Assembly: GCF_021533215.1 (NCBI RefSeq)
Contig: NZ_JAJNKA010000007.1
Span: 186,001-250,000 of the forward strand
DNA: 64,000 bases
Direction of reading: 5' to 3'
From: Portibacter lacus
GTDB lineage: Bacteria; Bacteroidota; Bacteroidia; Chitinophagales; Saprospiraceae
Positions 44,380-53,773 of the stretch are shown here, one piece after another. The notes below the pieces were generated by a model, which saw only the letters and a list, made by a program, of their open reading frames with translations, was not told where the DNA came from and did no database searches. Position 1 is the first letter of the stretch; the number at the start of each line of letters is the position of its first letter. Made by a program: the position numbers and the translations under genes.

Positions 44380-46095
44380 TTAGATGTTTTGTTTTTTAAG
44401 TTGGTCAGCAATATATTCTGAAGTTCTCATACTCAATGCTAAGATCGTCCATGTACAGTTCTTATCTGCTTGAGATGTAAATACACCTGCATCTACCACA
44501 AATACATTTTTAGCATCATGTAACTGAGAATATTTATTGGTAACAGATGTTTTAGGATCATCTCCCATTCTTGTTGTTCCAACTTCATGAATGATTTGAC
44601 CTGGAGCTAGTAAACCGTAGTCTTGCTCTTTACCTGGTAAGTCTCCCATAGGGATTCCTCCCATAGCATGCGTTATTTCATCAAAAGTTTCTGTCATGTG
44701 CTTCGCTTGTAATCGCTCATAATCAGACCATTGATAATTAAACCTTAAAACTGGAATACCGAATTGATCTACAACATTAGGATCTAATTCACATCTGTTC
44801 TCATATTTTGCTATTGACTCACCTCGTCCTCCCATTCCGATAAATGCTCCAAAGAATCGCTTAACATCATCTCTCAATTTATCACCATATCCACCTACAG
44901 CACCGCCAACATACTTATTCATTTCAGTAGTGTTCCAACCAAAACCATACGCCGGCATTCCCATTCCTCCCCAAACTTCAATGTGATATCCTCGAGGGAA
45001 ATCTAATTTCTTATTATCACCCCACCATGGAGTGTATAAGTGCATTCCTCCTGTTCCATCTTCGTTATAAATCTTTCTATCCATTAAAGCTGGAATGAAG
45101 GCTGATCTACCTGCTCCTGTAGAATCATGTAGATACCTTCCTACTGTATCACTGCTATTTCCTAATCCATTAGGATGTTGCTTACTTTTCGAATTAAGTA
45201 AGATTCGAGCAGAACTACATGCGGATGCACCTAGAATGACCGTTTTCCCTCTCAGTGTGTATTCTTTTTTATCTTCTTTATTTATATAAGATACACCAGT
45301 TGCAAGTCCTTCATCGTTTGTAGTTACTGAACGCACCATACAATTGGTGTAAAGATCAACTTGACCACTTTTCTGAGCTGGAAATATCAAGCAAGATCCA
45401 GAAGAAAAATCAGCATAAGCATTACAAGACCTGTTACACTGACTACAGTAAAAGCAAACTCCCCTATCGTTATTCAATTTCTTAGTTAATATTGATAATC
45501 TGGATGGGATAACAGGAATACCTAATTTCTTAGCGCCTTTAGCATAGTATAACTCATGAAGTCTTGGTTTCGGAGGTGGTAGAAAAAAACCATCAGGTTC
45601 GTTCTCTATTCCTTCTTTAGTTCCGAATACTCCGATCTTCTTATCTAATTTATCATAGAAAGGTTTAATTTCTTCATAGGATATAGGCCAGTTCTCTCCT
45701 AATCCATCTACATCTTTATGTTTAAAATCTTTAGGTCCGAATCTAAGGGATATTCTTCCCCAGTGATTCGTTCTTCCACCTAACATTCTAGATCTCCACC
45801 ACATAAAATTGGTATCATCTTTCTGAGTGTAAGGTTCACCATCTACTTCCCAGTCTCCGTAAGACATATCGTAATCACCAAATGCTCTTGTAGAACCTGC
45901 ACCTCTTCTAGGAGATTCCCACGGCCATTTCAACTGTGTCTGTGTTAAAGGATCTTTAGGATCAAAAAATGGGCCCGCCTCTACCAGGGCAACTTTTAAT
46001 CCTTGATTAGCTAAAATATTACAAGCCATACCTCCTCCGGCACCTGAACCTACAATAATAGCATCGTAAACTTTTGCTGATTCTTTTATTTGCAT
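44380..46095 (-). CDS. FAD-dependent GMC-family oxidoreductase with Cys cluster
   Basis: A 571-residue dehydrogenase. The FAD motif is IIVGSGAGGGMACNILANQG near residue 14, and MLGGRTNHWGRISLRFG is the second GMC block. The catalytic region is IIHEVGTTRMG with a late TSQADKNCTWTILALS. A cysteine group GVCFYCSQCNRSC (C-x2-C-x2-C-x3-C) near residue 215 resembles the cluster that binds an iron-sulfur centre in bacterial FAD glucose dehydrogenases. The protein lacks its own signal and would ride on the Tat signal of the downstream subunit. The usual cytochrome subunit is not adjacent, so the electron acceptor is unknown. Confidence 0.9.
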   Translation of the reverse strand: MQIKESAKVYDAIIVGSGAGGGMACNILANQGLKVALVEAGPFFDPKDPLTQTQLKWPWESPRRGAGSTRAFGDYDMSYGDWEVDGEPYTQKDDTNFMWWRSRMLGGRTNHWGRISLRFGPKDFKHKDVDGLGENWPISYEEIKPFYDKLDKKIGVFGTKEGIENEPDGFFLPPPKPRLHELYYAKGAKKLGIPVIPSRLSILTKKLNNDRGVCFYCSQCNRSCNAYADFSSGSCLIFPAQKSGQVDLYTNCMVRSVTTNDEGLATGVSYINKEDKKEYTLRGKTVILGASACSSARILLNSKSKQHPNGLGNSSDTVGRYLHDSTGAGRSAFIPALMDRKIYNEDGTGGMHLYTPWWGDNKKLDFPRGYHIEVWGGMGMPAYGFGWNTTEMNKYVGGAVGGYGDKLRDDVKRFFGAFIGMGGRGESIAKYENRCELDPNVVDQFGIPVLRFNYQWSDYERLQAKHMTETFDEITHAMGGIPMGDLPGKEQDYGLLAPGQIIHEVGTTRMGDDPKTSVTNKYSQLHDAKNVFVVDAGVFTSQADKNCTWTILALSMRTSEYIADQLKKQNI

Positions 46096-46327
46096 TTCTA
46101 TCTTTTTGTTAAACTTCTGTCAAGATAATAATTTATAGAAAATTGACAAGCCGAATTAGTCGAAATGTTAAGGTTTTTCCGATACAAAATTAGAATTAGG
46201 CAGATGAGAATACAAAAAATGTCCGTTAAACTGTTTGCGTACACAGTATTAGCAAATATTTGATCGTTTTCAGAAAAAATAAACATTGACCTAAAAATGG
46301 AAGATCATTAAAAGAATAAATTACTCC

Positions 46328-46894
46328 TTATTCAATAATAATTCTGTACTTCTTTAGTAATCCTAATACAGCACCTTGTGAAAACTTAGCACCTTTAATC
46401 GAATTATTTTCAGGATCAAAGGCATAATTTACAGATTCACGCAAATCGGCATTTTCTATATTCGTTCTTTCGAAAGAAGCATTCAGCAGATCACAATGAA
46501 CTAGCTTTCTCCCTTTCAGATTAGCTTCCGTAAAATCAACACCCTCTAATTTAGAATTTGCAAAAGACGATCTAAGCAGTCTCATTTGATAGAATGAAGA
46601 ATGGCTAAGGATACAAGTGTCGAAATGAACATCAAAATTAAATGCATTACAAGCATCGAAAAGCAGGCCTAACATCTTACAATTATTGAATTCGACCTCT
46701 TGAAAGGACGTTTCTTGTAACTTGCAATTGCTTAGATTACAATCGATAAATCGGGTTTCGATAAATTTGCAATGAGAAAGATCACATTTGGAAAAATCAC
46801 ATCTTGAGAATGTGCATAATTCGTATTCACCAGTTTTAAATGCTTCAACCGTAAAGTTCACATCCTCAAATTCCTGGTTTTCAAAATAAGTCAT
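46328..46894 (-). CDS. Pentapeptide-repeat protein
   Basis: A 188-residue protein made of A(D/N)LXX-type pentapeptides: for example CDFSKCDLSHCKF, CNLSNCKLQ, SKLEGVDFTEANLKG and CDLLNASFERTNIENADL. These fold into a right-handed quadrilateral beta-helix. There are two blocks (~20-85 and ~100-155) separated by a looped insertion, the layout of Qnr-like and other soluble members. Some relatives mimic DNA and protect gyrase, but no evidence here supports that role. There is no signal peptide. It is monocistronic, with a 230-bp gap to the GMC gene. Confidence 0.9.
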   Translation of the reverse strand: MTYFENQEFEDVNFTVEAFKTGEYELCTFSRCDFSKCDLSHCKFIETRFIDCNLSNCKLQETSFQEVEFNNCKMLGLLFDACNAFNFDVHFDTCILSHSSFYQMRLLRSSFANSKLEGVDFTEANLKGRKLVHCDLLNASFERTNIENADLRESVNYAFDPENNSIKGAKFSQGAVLGLLKKYRIIIE

Positions 46895-47111
46895 ATGGTA
46901 TATTATAGCTTTCTGTTTTCTAAACAGAATTCAGGCATAATAGTGAAATCTACTAATCATTCTTAATCAAAAATCATTAATTAAACTTCGATAATAGTTG
47001 CCAATATTTAAACTTAATCTGAGCATCGTAACTTTGCTAAGATCATTTATTCTGAGAAAATACTAAACTTTCTACACATGCAAAAAGCGCTAGAAGTATC
47101 TCTTCTACTTT

Positions 47112-47429
47112 CTACATCAATCCAAAAAGCTTAGCATACTTCAACATCTCTCCTTGATTACTAATTTTTAACTTTCCAGTTAATACTGCCATCATTGGAT
47201 TCATATCTCCTTTCAGAATTTTCATTAAGTTGTCCGATTTTGCTCTTACAACACAAGTTGGTTCGCCTTCTAATCCTTCTTGAGAGTAGGCAACTCCATC
47301 TTTAATTCCTACCGTTACATTTTCACCATCGTCTCCATCTAAATTAAAATGAAATAAAGTGTTCACACCTTCTATAGCATCAGGAGATACTTTTTTAGGA
47401 AGGTTCATTAATACTTCTTTAGTTGTCAT
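47112..47429 (-). CDS. SCP2 sterol-binding-domain protein
   Basis: A 105-residue single-domain SCP2 protein (FHFNLDGDDGENVTVGIKDG, CVVRAKSDNLMKILKGDMNPMMAVLTGKLKI, then GEMLKYAKLFGLM). Such domains bind lipids or acyl chains in a hydrophobic tunnel and often carry or present lipids to enzymes. Its start codon shares one base with the OmpA gene's stop, so the two are co-transcribed, but a functional link is not shown. Confidence 0.88.
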   Translation of the reverse strand: MTTKEVLMNLPKKVSPDAIEGVNTLFHFNLDGDDGENVTVGIKDGVAYSQEGLEGEPTCVVRAKSDNLMKILKGDMNPMMAVLTGKLKISNQGEMLKYAKLFGLM

Positions 47430-49141
47430 TATTCTATATTTATTTTTTTACCTTTTAAAAATGCCACAACATAGGCATTCGGATAATTATCTTTTACATG
47501 TTCAATATTATACATTTCCGCTTCCTCTTTTTTTCTAAATTCGCCGGTCATATATAAAAAGTTCTTTTCTGCAGTTTCATAGGTTATAATATCATCGAAT
47601 ACATCATATATTTCATTATCCCCTGAAATGGGCAAATTAGAGAAATAAACTACAATTCTATATCCAGAAAATGCATCCGCCTCAGTGCTTTCTTTACTTG
47701 GAGATGTTCTATAAGGAGAATAAGGTTGTTTACTACTTTTCATTTCCTTTTCTGGCTGATACATTTCCTTTTTCTTAGCAGGCTTCATACTTGATTTCTT
47801 CGCGGCAACTTTCGGAGCCTCGAATGTAGTATTAACTTTTTCCTTGACCACCGGAATTTCTTCAATGACTTCTTCTACTTCCTCAACTTTTTCGATTTCT
47901 TTATTGACCTCCTCTTTCTTAATTTCCGTTTCTTCTATTACTTGCTCCACAGCAGATTCCTGAATCGGTTCTGATTCTACATCTTTAGTTTCCTTATAAT
48001 TTACTTGTTCTACACCTCCTTCTAAAACCATTCGCTCGAATTCTTCCTCGAAAATCATAGAAGCCAAACTTTGCATTGGCGTTCCATCATCTTCCATTTT
48101 TAAAATCTTGATTTCCGTTCTTCTGTTCTCACCATGTTCCTCATCTGTGCAAGTAACTCCAGGTTTACATTTATTCTTAATATTTGATTCCCCATAACCC
48201 TTTGCGATTATCCGATCAGCATCTACACGTAATTCTTGTGTTAAATATCCTACAGCCGACTGAGCTCTTTTTTCAGATAGGATTCTGTTGTCTGGGCCAC
48301 TTCCTCTTACATCGGTATGAGATCCTAATTCAACATTGATCTGTGGATTATCCTTCATGATATTCGCTAGCTTCTTTAACTCTTCTTTTGCTTCTTTTGT
48401 CAATGTTGCCTTGCCGAAATCATAATAGATATTCTTTAGCTCTATAATTTTACCTTCATATAATGGGTCCATTTCTACATTAGCAAGTAGAGTTCCCATT
48501 GACATAGATTCTGTAAGATTATCAGTAACACCTGGTTTAACCTCCCCTACTCCTTCAAAACATAATATACATCCATCAACATTGACAAATGCCTCCATCC
48601 GCTTGACTAGATATCCTTCTTTTCTTACCATCACCGTATAATGGTTCCCTTTCTTAAACTGAATCTTAAAATCAGGGGTAGCGTGATTTTCCAGAACGAG
48701 TACTTCTTCCTTCTTCGTATTATTATATACTTCTATTAAAGCTCCAGTTATGGCATCAACTACAATATCTTCATTCTCTCTTCTAGGTGCCAATGTCACT
48801 TCGAAAATATAACCTTCTTCCCGCTTCATGGGAATCTTCAGAAAAGTCTTAGGTTCTGAAGATGTTTTAAACATCGTTGTAGTCTCTTCGAATATATCCT
48901 TATTCGAAATTAATTTGTAGGACTTGTTTTGTGGAAGAGTCAAGGTGAAAAGACCATCTTTATTGCTTCGTGCAGTTGTGACAAATTGGTCATCATCTGC
49001 TGTATAAACATTAACTACAACCTGATTCAAATATCCTCGGTTTCCATCTTCGAAAATATAACCTTCGACAGTTGTATTTTGTGCAGTTAGAAGTTGAATT
49101 GATGTAAAAACCAATATTATAAAAGAAAGCAAATTCCTCAT
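47429..49141 (-). CDS. OmpA-family outer-membrane protein with C-terminal SPOR-like domain
   Basis: A 570-residue exported protein (signal peptide 1-20). Two carboxypeptidase-regulatory-like beta domains (~24-105 and ~112-190) precede an OmpA peptidoglycan-binding domain (238-347). The latter has IYYDFGKATLTKEAKEELKK and the diaminopimelate-contact region HTDVRGSGPDNRILSEKRAQS. A Glu/Lys-rich, probably extended or coiled stretch follows (~385-480). The last ~85 residues (YRIVVYFSNLPISG to FLKGKK) look SPOR-like and may bind denuded murein. It probably ties the outer membrane to the cell wall. A related architecture occurs in gliding and T9SS accessory proteins, but I cannot assign it to either. 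Confidence 0.82.
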   Translation of the reverse strand: MRNLLSFIILVFTSIQLLTAQNTTVEGYIFEDGNRGYLNQVVVNVYTADDDQFVTTARSNKDGLFTLTLPQNKSYKLISNKDIFEETTTMFKTSSEPKTFLKIPMKREEGYIFEVTLAPRRENEDIVVDAITGALIEVYNNTKKEEVLVLENHATPDFKIQFKKGNHYTVMVRKEGYLVKRMEAFVNVDGCILCFEGVGEVKPGVTDNLTESMSMGTLLANVEMDPLYEGKIIELKNIYYDFGKATLTKEAKEELKKLANIMKDNPQINVELGSHTDVRGSGPDNRILSEKRAQSAVGYLTQELRVDADRIIAKGYGESNIKNKCKPGVTCTDEEHGENRRTEIKILKMEDDGTPMQSLASMIFEEEFERMVLEGGVEQVNYKETKDVESEPIQESAVEQVIEETEIKKEEVNKEIEKVEEVEEVIEEIPVVKEKVNTTFEAPKVAAKKSSMKPAKKKEMYQPEKEMKSSKQPYSPYRTSPSKESTEADAFSGYRIVVYFSNLPISGDNEIYDVFDDIITYETAEKNFLYMTGEFRKKEEAEMYNIEHVKDNYPNAYVVAFLKGKKINIE

Positions 49142-49264
49142 TATCTCATTAAAAGTTTGAATGTTTCAAAAAACAGTTATTTATTTACTGTTGTAATTCA
49201 GTTTATTAACCTTAATTTAAGGTAGTTGGTTTCTTGAAAAGGTAATTTATAAATAAATATTGAT

Positions 49265-50203
49265 ATGAAGGTGATTTTCATGGGAACTCCAGAATTTGCA
49301 GTTCCAAGTTTAAAGATTTTAGTTGAGAATGGTATCAATGTAGTGGGAGTCGTTACCGCCACTGATAAGTATGGTGGAAGAGGTGGAAAGCAATTGATAG
49401 AATCTGATGTAAAAAAGTATGCTCTTTCGGCTGGATTAAAAATATTGCAACCTTCTAATTTAAAAGCTAAATCTTTCATTGATGGATTAAAAGCTCTAGA
49501 TGCCGACTTACAAATAGTCGTTGCATTTCGAATGCTCCCAGTTGTAGTTTGGGATATGCCTAAGCATGGAACATATAATTTGCATGGTAGTTTACTTCCT
49601 AAGTATCGCGGTGCAGCACCTATTCACTGGGCTGTGGTCAATGGAGAAACAGAGACAGGTGTAACGTCCTTCAAACTTAAACATGAAATCGATACAGGTG
49701 ACGTCCTTTTTCAAGAAAAAATCAGCATAGGTAGAGAAGAGACAACGGGGGAAGTTTATAATAGACTTAAGGAATTAGGTGCTGAAGTTGTTTTGAAAAC
49801 AGTACGAGCTATCATAGAAGATAATATTCAATTACTACCTCAAGATGCATCCTTGATTTCTAAAGCACCAAAATTGCATCGGGAAGTTTGTGAAATTAAC
49901 TGGGAAGATGAAATGGAAGTTATCAGAAATTTTGTACGCGGAATGAATCCATTTCCAGGAGCTTGGTTTAGCTTTTCAGGCACCGTTATGAAAGTTTATA
50001 AGACGGAAAATATCAAGACTGTTCATAATGCACCCGTAGGAACTATTAATAGTGACAATAAAAACTTCTTACATATAGCTGCTGTAGATGGCTGGGTTTC
50101 CCTAATAGATATACAGTTGCAGGGCAAGAAACGAATGGATGTTAAGTCTTTTCTAAATGGAATAGATGTCAGAACTTTTATAAGTGATTCTTTACCACAT
50201 TAA
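49265..50203 (+). CDS. fmt: Methionyl-tRNA formyltransferase
   Basis: A 312-residue enzyme that formylates initiator Met-tRNA with 10-formyltetrahydrofolate. MGTPEFAVPSL opens the Rossmann half. The catalytic residues Asn105, His107 and Asp143 are in YNLHGSLLPKYRGAAPIHW and HEIDTGDVL. The C-terminal domain (~205-310) contacts tRNA. The length and order are normal. Its 3' end overlaps the convergent aminotransferase gene by 26 bp. Confidence 0.96.
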   Translation: MKVIFMGTPEFAVPSLKILVENGINVVGVVTATDKYGGRGGKQLIESDVKKYALSAGLKILQPSNLKAKSFIDGLKALDADLQIVVAFRMLPVVVWDMPKHGTYNLHGSLLPKYRGAAPIHWAVVNGETETGVTSFKLKHEIDTGDVLFQEKISIGREETTGEVYNRLKELGAEVVLKTVRAIIEDNIQLLPQDASLISKAPKLHREVCEINWEDEMEVIRNFVRGMNPFPGAWFSFSGTVMKVYKTENIKTVHNAPVGTINSDNKNFLHIAAVDGWVSLIDIQLQGKKRMDVKSFLNGIDVRTFISDSLPH

Positions 50204-51032
50204 GATAGCTTTCATCGAAAGCTGCTAATCTTTTTCTAAGTGCTAAGGTAACTTCGCCTGGTTTTCCATTCCCTATTACTGTTTCACCAATCTGTCTAAT
50301 TGGGATGACACGTTTTACAGAAGATGTTAAAAATGCTTCTTTAATAAATGGTATTTCCTCAGTTAGAATTGGTCTTTTCACTATTTCAATTTCGCCAGCA
50401 CAGCTTTCTATCAGTTTAGCTCGAGTGATACCTTCTAGTATACCTTCATTAGTTGTGCAAACTTTCCCATCAGCATCAACGATAAAGAAATTCGACCTTG
50501 AAGATTCACTGATGGCTCCATTTTTATGATATAATATATCAAATGCTTCTTTCTGCTTAATCTTTTCTTTGATACTCAAGGAGAAAAAGTAATCTGTTGT
50601 TTTAGCTGTAGGAAAATCTCTAATGTACTCTTCCAATAATAATTTAATCCCTTCTTTATAGTGGATTCCTGGAATGATCGGAAATCCAAGATGCATTACT
50701 AGAAAGTTTGGCTTTGTTGCATCGTAACCATTAGGCGCATACCCGCCAGTAAATACAAATTTAATTCCGCCTTTATCAGATCCGTTTAAATTGATCAATT
50801 TCGAAACAATTTCTTTTATTTCTCTGTTGGTATGAGATAATTTTAATCCCATTTTGCCGACAGAATTTCGGAAACGTTGGATATAATCATCTATGTATAA
50901 TGGTGTTTTGTCGATAAATATAAAATAATCAAATACAGCGAATGACCTTTGAATGCTAAGGTCTGTGACGTGCATGAAACATTTATCTTTTTCTAAATAT
51001 TCTCCGTTAAAAAAATGAAAAGATTGTGCCAT
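50178..51032 (-). CDS. Aminotransferase class IV (D-amino acid / branched-chain type)
   Basis: A 284-residue PLP enzyme of fold type IV, which includes D-amino acid, branched-chain and 4-amino-4-deoxychorismate enzymes. The N-terminal arginine-bearing segment SIQRSFAVFDYFIF, the Lys in FDILYHKNGAISESSRSNFF (with SSRSN), and TNEGILEGITRAKLIESC are the diagnostic blocks. Substrate preference cannot be told. Its stop lies 26 bp inside the convergent fmt gene. It is divergent from the HtrA gene, with only 50 bp between the start codons. Confidence 0.88.
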   Translation of the reverse strand: MAQSFHFFNGEYLEKDKCFMHVTDLSIQRSFAVFDYFIFIDKTPLYIDDYIQRFRNSVGKMGLKLSHTNREIKEIVSKLINLNGSDKGGIKFVFTGGYAPNGYDATKPNFLVMHLGFPIIPGIHYKEGIKLLLEEYIRDFPTAKTTDYFFSLSIKEKIKQKEAFDILYHKNGAISESSRSNFFIVDADGKVCTTNEGILEGITRAKLIESCAGEIEIVKRPILTEEIPFIKEAFLTSSVKRVIPIRQIGETVIGNGKPGEVTLALRKRLAAFDESYLNVVKNHL

Positions 51033-51082
51033 TCGTTATATTGATTTTGTATGTTAATTTAGACAAATATAATTAGTTAGAA

Positions 51083-52201
51083 ATGAAAAGTATAGGTAAG
51101 TTAATAATATATCTTTTATTGTTGGTTGTTGGATTCATAATTGGTACTGCATGGAACCAGACATCTGAAGTGCCCGTTCCAGAAGAGCAAGTTGCTGTGG
51201 TAGAAGAGGAACCAGCGCCACTTCCTGAAAACTTGACAGATGCAGAAAGTAAAACCATTAATCTTTTCGAAAAATCAATTTCGTCAGTAGTATATATTAC
51301 AACCAGTAGTTTGCAAAGGGATTATTGGTCTCGGAATGAAATGGAAGTTCCGAGCGGATCAGGATCTGGATTCGTGTGGGACGAGGAAGGTCATATTATT
51401 ACTAATTACCACGTGATTAAAAATGCTTCAAAGGCAACGGTAACATTTTCTGACCAGACGAGTTATGTTGCAGAACTTGTTGGTGTTGCACCAGAAAAAG
51501 ATCTAGCTGTTCTCAAAATCGATTATGAGAATAGAGTATTATCCCCCCTACCCTTGGGAGTTTCAGAAACACTGAGGGTTGGGCAGTCCGTTTATGCAAT
51601 AGGAAATCCATTCGGACTGGATTACACCTTGACGACAGGTGTCATTAGTGCATTAGGAAGAGAAATTCAATCACAAGCAAGAAGACCGATAAGAGACGTG
51701 ATACAAACGGATGCTGCTATTAATCCAGGAAATTCCGGAGGACCTTTGTTAAATTCAAGTGGTCGATTAATCGGTGTGAATACTGCGATTTATAGTCCTT
51801 CTGGGGCAAGTGCCGGAATCGGTTTTTCCATTCCTGTAGATGTTGTGAAATGGGTCGTTCCTGATTTAATTGAATTTGGAAGAATACAGCGACCAGTTTT
51901 AGGTGTTGAATTGCTTACCAATCAACAAGTTGCAGATCGAATGAACTTGAAAGGCGCATTAATCATCAATGTAACTGCGGGAAGTGGCGCTGAAAAAGCG
52001 GGACTTCGTGGAACGAGTAGAGATAAAGATGGTGAAATATCTTTAGGTGATGTGATCATCGGTGTAGGAGATGCGGAAGTGAAATCAAATAATGATTTAA
52101 TTTTAGCTTTAGAAAAATTCAATGTAGGAGACGCGGTCAAATTGAAAATTAAACGAAAAGATGAAGTAGTGGAAGTTGAAGTTGGATTGACCAGTAGTTA
52201 G
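51083..52201 (+). CDS. htrA: HtrA/Deg-type serine protease with one PDZ domain
   Basis: A 372-residue periplasmic protease anchored by an N-terminal span (residues 5-25). The trypsin-like triad is His110 (NYHVIKNA), Asp140 (EKDLAVLKI) and Ser218 (NPGNSGGPLLN). One PDZ domain covers ~255-370 (GALIINVTAGSGAEKAGLRG, GDVIIGVGDAEVKS). A Glu/Pro-rich linker (~28-50) follows the anchor. It degrades misfolded envelope proteins and may act as a stress protease. Length and layout match DegS/DegQ-like members. Confidence 0.93.
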   Translation: MKSIGKLIIYLLLLVVGFIIGTAWNQTSEVPVPEEQVAVVEEEPAPLPENLTDAESKTINLFEKSISSVVYITTSSLQRDYWSRNEMEVPSGSGSGFVWDEEGHIITNYHVIKNASKATVTFSDQTSYVAELVGVAPEKDLAVLKIDYENRVLSPLPLGVSETLRVGQSVYAIGNPFGLDYTLTTGVISALGREIQSQARRPIRDVIQTDAAINPGNSGGPLLNSSGRLIGVNTAIYSPSGASAGIGFSIPVDVVKWVVPDLIEFGRIQRPVLGVELLTNQQVADRMNLKGALIINVTAGSGAEKAGLRGTSRDKDGEISLGDVIIGVGDAEVKSNNDLILALEKFNVGDAVKLKIKRKDEVVEVEVGLTSS

Positions 52202-52233
52202 TTTAATTAAACTTTTTTGTTACCTTGAATTTT

Positions 52234-52905
52234 ATGATAAAAAAGTCAATTCCAAATTTCATAACATGTCTCAATCTAACTTGTGGTCTCTTGGCCATCA
52301 TGTCAGACGATCTAAGGCTAGGTGTATATCTTATCATCTTGGGAGGAATCTTTGATGTGTTCGATGGATTAGTTGCTCGAGCGCTTAATGTTTCTTCTAA
52401 AATAGGTGGTGAATTAGATTCTTTAGCAGACATTATCAGTTTTGGAGTTGCTCCTGCGATCCTATTCTATAAAGCATTTGCTAATGAAGACCAGTGGATT
52501 TATTTGCTAGGTCCTATATTTATTGTAGTAGGCGGTGCACTAAGACTTGCGAGATTCAATACAACTGAGAGTAAAACTTCTTATTTCGAAGGACTTGCGA
52601 TACCAGCATCTGGTCTAGTTTTATGTGGGCTAGTTTTTGGGGCAGAAGATCTCACATTCATTAACGGTAATATTTTGATTTTCTTGGCAATCGCAATTTG
52701 CCTTAGCCTACTTAATGTTTCGACAATTAGTATGTTTTCATTTAAGCAATTCGGAATGAAAAGAGTGAAGTTCTACTTTGGGCTTATCATAGTACTTGGC
52801 ATTTTGTGCGCAGTTTTTTACCCTTTATTGGTTATTGTGGTAACACTTCTGGCATACATCGCTCTAGCGGTGATAGACCATTTAATTAGAAGTAAGGCCG
52901 CTTAA
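52234..52905 (+). CDS. pssA: CDP-diacylglycerol-serine O-phosphatidyltransferase
   Basis: A 223-residue membrane enzyme of the CDP-alcohol phosphatidyltransferase family that makes phosphatidylserine. The family motif D-x2-D-G-x2-A-R-x8-G-x3-D-x3-D is complete (DVFDGLVAR through GELDSLAD). Six or seven hydrophobic spans are visible. The upstream TTG at 52225 opens the same frame, but the ATG at 52234 is better. It starts 32 bp after the HtrA stop on the same strand. The motif alone does not exclude a glycerol-phosphate substrate, but the N-terminal IPNFITCLNLTCG is typical of the bacterial PssA branch. Confidence 0.87.
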   Translation: MIKKSIPNFITCLNLTCGLLAIMSDDLRLGVYLIILGGIFDVFDGLVARALNVSSKIGGELDSLADIISFGVAPAILFYKAFANEDQWIYLLGPIFIVVGGALRLARFNTTESKTSYFEGLAIPASGLVLCGLVFGAEDLTFINGNILIFLAIAICLSLLNVSTISMFSFKQFGMKRVKFYFGLIIVLGILCAVFYPLLVIVVTLLAYIALAVIDHLIRSKAA

Positions 52906-52986
52906 CAAAACTGCAAGAGGAGTTTTAACGTCATAGCTGCATCCAGAGGCCTGACGAAGGAAGGCTTATGTGATCGCAGCATGTTA

Positions 52987-53751
52987 CTAACCGTGTTGGT
53001 TTATGATCTTGTTTAAATATCTGTTTAGACTTAGTATATGGTGAAATTTAGTATCATATGCATTTATCAATTTCTTTGATTTATTTAATAGTGTTTGAAT
53101 ATCTTCTTTTTTTAGCAAAATTAGTCTCAAGTACAGCCAATTATTGATCATTTTTAAACGGCAGTGAAAATCCTCAATATGTTTGAAAATAAGAATTTTC
53201 TTTTCTGAATTTGAGATAAACACTTTTGCACCTTTTGACCATCCTTTCTTATATTTCTTGAGATGTTCTTTGTCTAAGTATATGTAAGAACATGTTCTTT
53301 CTCTATTGGCACTAATTTCGATGCCGAAGTCTAAATATCCTTGATGGCATAAGAAATTTCTTAAATCTAGTATGAATTTGATCATTGGATCGCTCACAAA
53401 TGCATCCTTAAGCTCTTCAAATTGGTTTTCAAAAATACTGTTTTCTATTATTTTGTTGTATGTCCTTGAGGAATCAATTACTGTCTTTGCATTTGACAAG
53501 TAATTTATGATTAGTCGTGTACTCTCTACATGGTCATTGATTCTTTGATGTGGATAAGTTGATGACCAGTAAGTTTGATTTTTAGTTTTATTTAAAATCG
53601 CTTTATTTCTATTCCTCAGTTCTAAAAAATTCCTCTCAAGTATTTTTAGATTTGCTTTTAGCCGATGTAAGTTGTCATAAGCTTCCTTTTATTTTGATTT
53701 AAAGAATTCTTCAACCATTTGCATTTCTATAAAAGTATCTTTCTCTATCAT
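52987..53751 (-). pseudogene. Hypothetical gene interrupted by one in-frame TAA
   Basis: The frame starting at ATG 53751 reads MIEKDTFIEMQMVEEFFKSK, then TAA at 53691-53689, then continues in the same phase without another stop through KEAYDNLHRLKANLKI and RNFLELRNRN to 52987. Without the stop it would be a 254-residue mostly helical cytoplasmic protein ending YLNKIINQHG. The codon content after the stop is coding-like and there is no ATG soon after it; the first non-ATG start is a TTG at 53499. I do not recognise the family (LRNFLCHQGY resembles helical HEPN-like proteins but the motif is incomplete). Pseudogene, recent mutation, sequence error and readthrough remain open. Confidence 0.6.
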
Positions 53752-53773
53752 TTGAATTTTTCATGGTTAGTAA

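Noticed and set aside
46098-46286. Short minus-strand frame with hydrophobic stretch upstream of the GMC gene
   Set aside because: Its composition looks like random AT-rich DNA, and no membrane-protein pattern or neighbour supports it.
46328-46894. Pentapeptide-repeat protein called as a quinolone-resistance Qnr
   Set aside because: The repeat fold is common to many proteins; the specific loops that define Qnr cannot be confirmed here.
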